NCBI GenBank assembly: GCA_023356515.1
Contig: JAKQYG010000135.1
Location: forward strand, 1-9,253
Direction: 5' to 3'
DNA length: 9,253 nucleotides
Source of the DNA: Trichodesmium sp. MAG_R04
GTDB lineage: Bacteria; Cyanobacteriota; Cyanobacteriia; Cyanobacteriales; Microcoleaceae
Part shown: one piece after another, positions 5,718 through 9,253 of the stretch
How positions within the stretch are numbered: position 1 is the first letter of the stretch
Layout: each line of letters opens with the position of its first letter
Notes under the pieces: generated by a model
What the model was told of the DNA's origin: nothing
The model's database searches: none
The model's input: the letters and a program-made list of their open reading frames with translations, nothing else
Position numbers and translations under genes: made by a program

Positions 5718-7571
5718 TTACTCAATAACTTTAACTATATCTCCATCTTTCAAATAAGCTGCACCTGCTACTACTACTTTACTACCTAAATCTAAACCAC
5801 TTTTAACTTCAATTTCAGCATTAGCTAAATCACTATTTTCACTTAAAATTTTTCCTATTTCTACAGGCATAGCTTTAACTTGATTATTATTTTGTAAAAC
5901 ATAAACAATAGACTGCCCATCTGTTTGAGGTAATACTGCTTTTGCTGGAATTTTTAATCCTTGATTTGTAGCTGTTGTAATTGTGGCTCGCAAAAACATT
6001 CCTGGCCGTAATAAATTACTATTAGGTAGGTCTATTTTGATAGTAGCTTCGCGAGTTTTTTTATTAACTAATGGTGAAATTTGTCTCACTATTCCTGACA
6101 TTTTTACCCGACTATCAGCATCAGAACTAATTTTAACTTTTGTGCCAATTTTAACTTGTGGTAACTGAGTTTCTGGTACTTCTAATTGTAGTTCTAATTT
6201 ATTCTCTTTAATAATCGAAAATAATTTTTTACTACTAGAAGTCACATCACCAACACGAGCTATCCGTTCTGCTAATATACCATTGGCTGGTGCTTTTACT
6301 AAAGTTTGTGCTAGCTGAGTTTGTTTTTCTTGTACACGAGCTTTGTCACTGCTAAGATTTGACATAGCGCTGTCAATATTGGATAATGCACTTTCAACTT
6401 CTGCCCGAGCGCTACTAACATTAGCTTTAGCACTATTAACTTTAGATTCCGCACTCCGTAGTTGAGCTATTGTACTACTGAGATTCGCTTCTGCACTTTC
6501 TACTCTAGCTTCTGCACTCCTAACATTTGAGCTCGCAATGTCAACCTTAGCTTTGGCGCTATCAATATTAGCTTCAGCAATTTCAATTTTGGCTTTGGCG
6601 CTACTAATATTAGCCTCAGCAATATTAACTTTGGCTTTAGCGCTATTAATATTAGCCTCAGCAACTCTTACCCCTTCTATTGCTGTTTTCACAGCGGTGC
6701 TACGAGTTTCTAATTCTTGAGAACTAATCACACCTTCTGATTTAAGAGTTTGATATCGTTCAAAATCTCTTACTGCTTGTTCTTCATTTGCTTTAGCTTC
6801 TGCTAATTTAGCTTCAGTTTGGGCTACAAATGCCAGGGTATCATTACGACTTGCTTCTGTTTGTTTGAGGGCCGCTAGGGTATCATTGCGACTTGCTTCT
6901 GCTTGTTTGAGGGCCGCTAGGGCATCATCCCGGCTTGCTTCTGCTTGTTTGAGGGCAGCGATCGCCTCGTCTCTTCCTGCTTTAGCCTGAGTAATAGTCG
7001 CTTTGACACCATCACGATCTGCTATTGCTTGTTCCCAATTAGCAATTGCTTGCTCCACCACTACTTTAGTCTTACTGTGAGCAGCTCTTCTTTGCTCTAC
7101 TTGACTGCGAGCCGATTCTACTTGAGATTTTGCCTGGTTAATTTGGGATTTTAAAACGGAGTCATCTAAAATTGCCATTACCTGACCTTGAGTAACTATT
7201 TCTCCTTCCTCTACCAATACTTGTTGAATTTGTAACCCACTCGCCTGGGGTAACACTGGTAATAGATCGAAGGCTACAATACTACCTGTAGCATTAAGGG
7301 TACGTTCCACTGTTGCTAATTCTACCCTGGCTACTGTCACACTCATAGAGGAGTTTGTACCGTTAATGGCTTGGGTAGAAGTGGTATTAGCTTCGGTATT
7401 TTGCCTTTGTCTAGGAACTTGCATACTGACTAAACTAGCAATTACACCAATGCCAATACCAATAATTAATCCTTGCCATTTCCCTCTATTTTCTGAGTGG
7501 GAATTTTTTTTTTGATTCTTGGGAGATGGCAATTCCTGAAGTTGATTGGCCGATTCAGTATCAATGTCCAT
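5718..7571 (-). CDS. RND membrane fusion protein (HlyD/AcrA family) with very long alpha-hairpin
   Basis: This periplasmic adaptor would link the RND pump to a TolC-type outer-membrane channel. The 617 residues are: a charged cytoplasmic N-terminus (1-31); one membrane anchor (about 33-52, no lipobox cysteine); the first half of the lipoyl domain (about 94-136); a coiled-coil hairpin (137-424); the second lipoyl half with KAPANGILAERI (426-437); a beta-barrel (about 466-535); and the membrane-proximal domain to the end. Residues R272, L276 and S283 in ERYQTLKSEGVISSQEL match the R-x3-L-x6-S tip motif that contacts TolC. Family members usually have 350-480 residues; the excess is all in the hairpin, made of 14-residue repeats in both arms. 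The ATG has an in-frame TAA two codons upstream, and a start further in would lose the anchor. The gene precedes the pump gene on the same strand. A type I or ABC adaptor is possible by family, but the neighbour argues for RND. Confidence 0.93.
   Translation of the reverse strand: MDIDTESANQLQELPSPKNQKKNSHSENRGKWQGLIIGIGIGVIASLVSMQVPRQRQNTEANTTSTQAINGTNSSMSVTVARVELATVERTLNATGSIVAFDLLPVLPQASGLQIQQVLVEEGEIVTQGQVMAILDDSVLKSQINQAKSQVESARSQVEQRRAAHSKTKVVVEQAIANWEQAIADRDGVKATITQAKAGRDEAIAALKQAEASRDDALAALKQAEASRNDTLAALKQTEASRNDTLAFVAQTEAKLAEAKANEEQAVRDFERYQTLKSEGVISSQELETRSTAVKTAIEGVRVAEANINSAKAKVNIAEANISSAKAKIEIAEANIDSAKAKVDIASSNVRSAEARVESAEANLSSTIAQLRSAESKVNSAKANVSSARAEVESALSNIDSAMSNLSSDKARVQEKQTQLAQTLVKAPANGILAERIARVGDVTSSSKKLFSIIKENKLELQLEVPETQLPQVKIGTKVKISSDADSRVKMSGIVRQISPLVNKKTREATIKIDLPNSNLLRPGMFLRATITTATNQGLKIPAKAVLPQTDGQSIVYVLQNNNQVKAMPVEIGKILSENSDLANAEIEVKSGLDLGSKVVVAGAAYLKDGDIVKVIE
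6327..6662 (-). repeat. Eight 14-residue (42-bp) units in the adaptor's ascending helix
   Basis: Residues 304-415 divide without gaps into eight 14-residue units, beginning AEANINSAKAKVNI (304-317), AEANISSAKAKIEI and AEANIDSAKAKVDI. The first three (6537-6662) are near-identical at DNA level, with a 42-bp period; the other five have diverged. Each unit is two heptads with Ala at position 1 and Ile/Val/Leu at position 5, an Ala-rich coiled-coil pattern. Confidence 0.85.
6807..6974 (-). repeat. Four 42-bp tandem units in the adaptor's descending helix
   Basis: Residues 200-255 are four units: RDEAIAALKQAEAS, RDDALAALKQAEAS, RNDTLAALKQTEAS and RNDTLAFVAQTEAK. The DNA repeats with a 42-bp period and few mismatches, which indicates recent duplication or gene conversion. 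More diverged units precede them (about residues 172-199). The HIP1 octamer at 6958-6965 lies in the first unit. Confidence 0.9.
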
Positions 7572-7644
7572 AGTTACTTATAGTTAATTTATTTAATTAA
7601 AAATCAAATTAGTTAAATCTGAACTGTCTATAGGACAAAAAGCT

Positions 7645-7656
7645 TGACTTCTAGAA
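7645..7656 (-). promoter_or_regulatory. 12-bp motif shared by both pump-gene leaders (copy 2)
   Basis: This is the same 12-mer as at 5586-5597, in the same orientation, 73 nt upstream of the adaptor start codon. On the plus strand it reads TGACTTCTAGAA and is preceded by AGCT with one extra T. Its presence before both genes of the exporter suggests a shared control site; this is not shown by the sequence alone. Confidence 0.3.
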
Positions 7657-7719
7657 CAGAAATAAGTTAAGCTACCAGGAATGATTTGTGAGAATAAAGT
7701 CTAGTATTTATCTCTACAA

Positions 7720-7727
7720 GCGATCGC
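7720..7727. repeat. HIP1 octamer GCGATCGC
   Basis: This is a perfect copy of the highly iterated palindrome of cyanobacterial genomes. Three more lie at 910-917, 3340-3347 and 6958-6965. Four in 9.25 kb of AT-rich DNA is well above chance and supports a cyanobacterial origin. Confidence 0.9.
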
Positions 7728-7750
7728 TAAACCTGAAGAGAATATATATT

Positions 7751-7882
7751 AGGACTTACGCATAAACTCTATTCCCAGGGTGTGTTTTGCTGACGCAAAG
7801 CTGCGCTAACGCTTCGCAGCACGAAAAGCGCACTTAGTAACGCACCAAGGCTCTATAATATAGGACCTTTGCGTAAGTCCTG
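7751..7882. mobile_element. Intact MITE-like element with AGGACTTACGCA ends
   Basis: Perfect 12-bp terminal inverted repeats, AGGACTTACGCA (7751-7762) and TGCGTAAGTCCT (7870-7881), enclose about 107 bp without coding capacity. TATT lies directly left (7747-7750) and again after one G on the right (7883-7886), a possible target duplication. Inside, GCTGCG (7800-7805) pairs with CGCAGC (7815-7820), and 7785-7813 matches the core of the element at 2166-2194 with three differences. Size, ends and lack of ORF fit a non-autonomous transposable element. MITEs of similar size are known in Nostoc and Anabaena (for example Nezha), but I cannot verify identity. Confidence 0.7.
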
Positions 7883-7927
7883 TATTAATTTAAGAACTCC
7901 AACCTTCGTGACTCTGAGGGATAGAGT

Positions 7928-7945
7928 GCTGTGATCTGGCACAGC
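7928..7945. other. Small hairpin
   Basis: GCTGTG (7928-7933) pairs with CACAGC (7940-7945) around a 6-nt loop, with no T-run on either side. It is 46 bp from the MITE-like element and its role is unknown. Confidence 0.35.
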
Positions 7946-7974
7946 TCAATCTAGTTCCATAAAGTTAAATCACG

Positions 7975-7996
7975 GGTAAGCTACGCAGTAGTTACC
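7975..7996. other. Nine-bp hairpin with one bulge
   Basis: GGTAA (7975-7979) plus CTAC (7981-7984) pair with GTAG (7988-7991) plus TTACC (7992-7996), leaving a GCA loop and one bulged G (7980). A longer pair, AAAGTTA (7961-7967) with TAACTTT (8014-8020), encloses it. No U-run follows, so it is unlikely to be a terminator; a structured RNA or a repeat remnant is possible. Confidence 0.35.
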
Positions 7997-8275
7997 ATTG
8001 CTGCTTCATTGGCTAACTTTCTCCCGATGTTTTTAAGGTTTTGCCATAGACTTTTATCTTTACACTATTTACTTTCTTTTTGCAACAAAGCGGTTCAGCT
8101 GTATTAAATTATGGGCCTGTTTTTTTCTGGCTTTTATTGCAATACGGTTCCATCAAATGCAGTTCAACAAAATCCTCTCTAAGGGAACAAATTAGGGGGT
8201 AAAATGGGCTATTTGTGGTACTGACTAGCCATATAGTCGCCTGAAGACCCTAATGTGTCGTTAATCTTCTGAATA

Positions 8276-8452
8276 ATGGTACGTAGACATTTTTTGGCGG
8301 AAAAACTGCTTGAAAGCAAGTCTAGACAAGGAAATGACGTCAATGCCTTAAAAATGGCCCAAGCCCTTGGTAATAAAGGATTTATAGCTTTTAGACGTAA
8401 AAATCTTTCCCTGTCTATATTTGAGCTTATTTTTTGCTACTATTTTTTGTAA
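8276..8452 (+). CDS. Doubtful small ORF, 58 codons, unknown
   Basis: The frame runs from ATG 8276 to TAA 8450-8452. An in-frame TGA lies two codons before the ATG. The first 43 residues are hydrophilic and could form helices, with basic ends (MVRRHF at the start, FRRKN at 39-43). The last 15 are hydrophobic and aromatic (LSLSIFELIFCYYFL). I recognise no family. There is no Shine-Dalgarno sequence. The stop overlaps GTAAGTCCC, which resembles a repeat end, so the true C-terminus may have been lost by an insertion. It may be a small membrane-associated protein, a gene fragment, or chance. Confidence 0.22.
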   Translation: MVRRHFLAEKLLESKSRQGNDVNALKMAQALGNKGFIAFRRKNLSLSIFELIFCYYFL

Positions 8453-8829
8453 GTCCCGATAATAAGGCTAGTTGGAGATATAGCAACGTGCGCTGGTATG
8501 TTTACATAATATAAGTCGCTATTAATGTAGCATGTATGAAAGTATTGGCAATAGTAGCAGAAATTTGTACTACATTGAAAGACAATAGTAATATGCAAAT
8601 ATGTGAGCGCCCATGGCTATAGTATAGCACTACGCATTTAGGTTAGGGCATTGGTAAATCCTGAAATTTAGTCAAGGATGACTTTTAACTTTTGACTTGC
8701 GCGTAGCGCTATATCTGTCAGAAGAATGTTGCCTAAAATAATTGTCAATTAGGACTTATAGACAGTTTGTCCCCCAGTCTCCAGAGTATTGCAATAATTC
8801 TTAATAATTAATTTAGATAACTTATGATA

Positions 8830-8844
8830 TCTTGCCAGGCAAGA
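8830..8844. promoter_or_regulatory. Perfect 15-bp dyad, operator-like
   Basis: TCTTGCC and GGCAAGA flank a single central A. A one-base centre cannot make a good RNA loop, so this shape suits a dimeric DNA-binding protein better than a hairpin. No gene is close enough to name as its target. Confidence 0.25.
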
Positions 8845-8890
8845 GTATTTATCAAGAACGGCCACGGATTATTATCAAAATATCTAACCG

Positions 8891-8948
8891 ACCAATTGAA
8901 ACATCCTTCAATTAAAATGAAGGTTATTTGACTTGAATTACTATTGGT
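8891..8948. other. Nested inverted repeats
   Basis: CCTTCA (8905-8910) and TGAAGG (8918-8923) form a stem with a 7-nt loop. Outside it, ACCAAT (8891-8896) pairs with ATTGGT (8943-8948). There is no T-run after it. It could be a terminator remnant or a repeat. Confidence 0.3.
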
Positions 8949-8974
8949 TAAGCGGAATAAAAATAGTTAGGCGA

Positions 8975-9071
8975 TTGCTAACGCAAAGCTCCGCTAACCC
9001 ATGACATGAGACAAAGCGTGAAGTTCGTCGAAGTTGTCATGCGCTATATATAGTGTCTTTGCGTAAGCCCT
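8975..9071. repeat. Degenerate palindromic element related to the MITE-like copies
   Basis: TAACGCAAAG (8979-8988) and CTTTGCGTAA (9057-9066) are inverted with one mismatch, and the right end continues as GCCCTG, a variant of the GTCCTG end at 7877-7882. Inside, CATGACA (9000-9006) pairs perfectly with TGTCATG (9035-9041). The left part (8975-8998) is the same core seen at 2168 and 7787. The left terminus is degraded. Confidence 0.55.
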
Positions 9072-9159
9072 GTTGAAATCACTATATATTATATAACTCA
9101 AACCTATGTTTAATAGATTGACATTGATTTAATCGTAGGTTATATGTGGAGTTGTATCG

Positions 9160-9252
9160 CTAAGGTAATTGATGTTTATCTAAAATAAGACTGGATATCC
9201 TCACGGGGTTATCAGCAGCTCGAAACCATTGATAAATAGTGCTTTTCCGGAC
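9160..9252 (-). CDS. C-terminal end of a gene cut by the right edge, possibly HTH-like
   Basis: On the minus strand the frame is open from the window edge to TAG 9160-9162, giving 30 residues. It reads KSTIYQWFRAADNP near the edge, followed by ISSLILDKHQLP. The pattern S-T-I-x-x-W followed by N-P and a hydrophobic helix recalls the recognition helix and following helix of XRE/Cro-type HTH domains, but 30 residues are too few to be sure. It could equally be the end of an unrelated protein or a chance frame. If real, most of the gene lies beyond 9253. Confidence 0.35.
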   Translation of the reverse strand, partial: VRKSTIYQWFRAADNPVRISSLILDKHQLP

Positions 9253-9253
9253 A

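Larger units (their letters stand above)
7572..9159. other. 1.6-kb region without a clear gene, rich in palindromic repeats
   Basis: No convincing gene longer than about 60 codons is seen on either strand. Contents, left to right: the adaptor leader; a HIP1 site (7720); an intact MITE-like element (7751-7882); hairpins at 7928-7945 and 7975-7996; a doubtful 58-codon ORF (8276-8452); a lone ATTAGGACTTA repeat end (8748-8758); a perfect dyad (8830-8844); nested inverted repeats (8891-8948); and a degenerate palindromic element (about 8975-9071). AACCTA (9101-9106) and TAGGTT (9136-9141) form another inverted repeat. The region looks like decayed, repeat-filled spacer. Confidence 0.6.

Noticed and set aside
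5983..7154. Plus-strand open frames inside the adaptor gene, including the repetitive one at 6538-6720
   Set aside because: These are antisense shadows of the adaptor; the repetition only mirrors its 42-bp coding repeats.
7897..8110. Possible decayed gene on the minus strand (protein-like run SLWQNLKNIGRKLANEAAM)
   Set aside because: Several in-frame stops interrupt it and I recognise no family; too weak to call a pseudogene.
8041..8160. Possible insertion-sequence end (TTTGCAACAAAG and a similar TTGCAATACGG)
   Set aside because: There is a loose likeness to IS6-type ends, but no second end, no target duplication and no transposase frame.
8335..8342. Palindrome TGACGTCA
   Set aside because: An 8-bp palindrome inside a doubtful ORF is expected by chance at this length.
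8536..8622. A 28-codon ORF (MKVLAIVAEICTTLKD...)
   Set aside because: It is very short, has no ribosome binding site, and overlaps another equally weak frame starting at 8532.
7741..9071. CRISPR array
   Set aside because: The repeats are palindromic, of unequal spacing and scattered over the window; there is no regular repeat-spacer pattern and no cas gene.
7572..9253. tRNA or known small RNA gene
   Set aside because: I looked for a T-loop GGTTCRA with matching stems and found only isolated GGTTC words without cloverleaf pairing.

Overview
The window looks like chromosomal DNA of a filamentous cyanobacterium, most likely a Nostocales-type genome. The DNA is AT-rich, and four perfect HIP1 octamers (GCGATCGC) sit at 910, 3340, 6958 and 7720, far more than chance would give. 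The gaps between genes are long and filled with short palindromic repeats of the kind common in such genomes. Start codons lack clear Shine-Dalgarno sequences. The lineage is an inference; no rRNA or other marker gene is present.

Layout. Positions 2-295 (+) hold the C-terminal 97 residues of a Nudix hydrolase cut by the left edge. After a 289-bp gap comes a complete class I DNA photolyase at 585-2009 (+). A 345-bp gap (2010-2354) separates it from two genes read toward it; it holds several inverted repeats, including a mosaic palindromic element and a strong hairpin. On the minus strand lie an RND (HAE1/AcrB-like) inner-membrane efflux pump (2355-5558) and, upstream of it, a membrane fusion protein (5718-7571). 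These form a probable adaptor-pump operon with a 159-bp spacer. From 7572 to about 9159 no substantial gene is visible. This 1.6-kb stretch holds one intact MITE-like element (7751-7882), a second degenerate relative (about 8975-9071), several dyads, and one doubtful 58-codon ORF. At the right edge, 9160-9252 (-) is open and ends in a stop, probably the tail of a gene lying mostly outside the window.

How the genes work together. The adaptor and the RND protein would form the inner-membrane part of a tripartite exporter driven by the proton gradient. The outer-membrane channel (TolC type) is not in the window and must be encoded elsewhere, as is usual in cyanobacteria. No regulator gene is beside the pump. 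Photolyase and Nudix hydrolase are unrelated housekeeping or stress functions.

The most striking feature is the adaptor. It is 617 residues long because its periplasmic alpha-hairpin has been stretched to about 140 residues per arm, built in both arms from 14-residue (42-bp) tandem units. The canonical R-x3-L-x6-S tip motif is kept exactly in the middle. I did not find a clearly new defence or catalytic system; the repeat-built adaptor and the mosaic palindromic elements are the parts worth following up.
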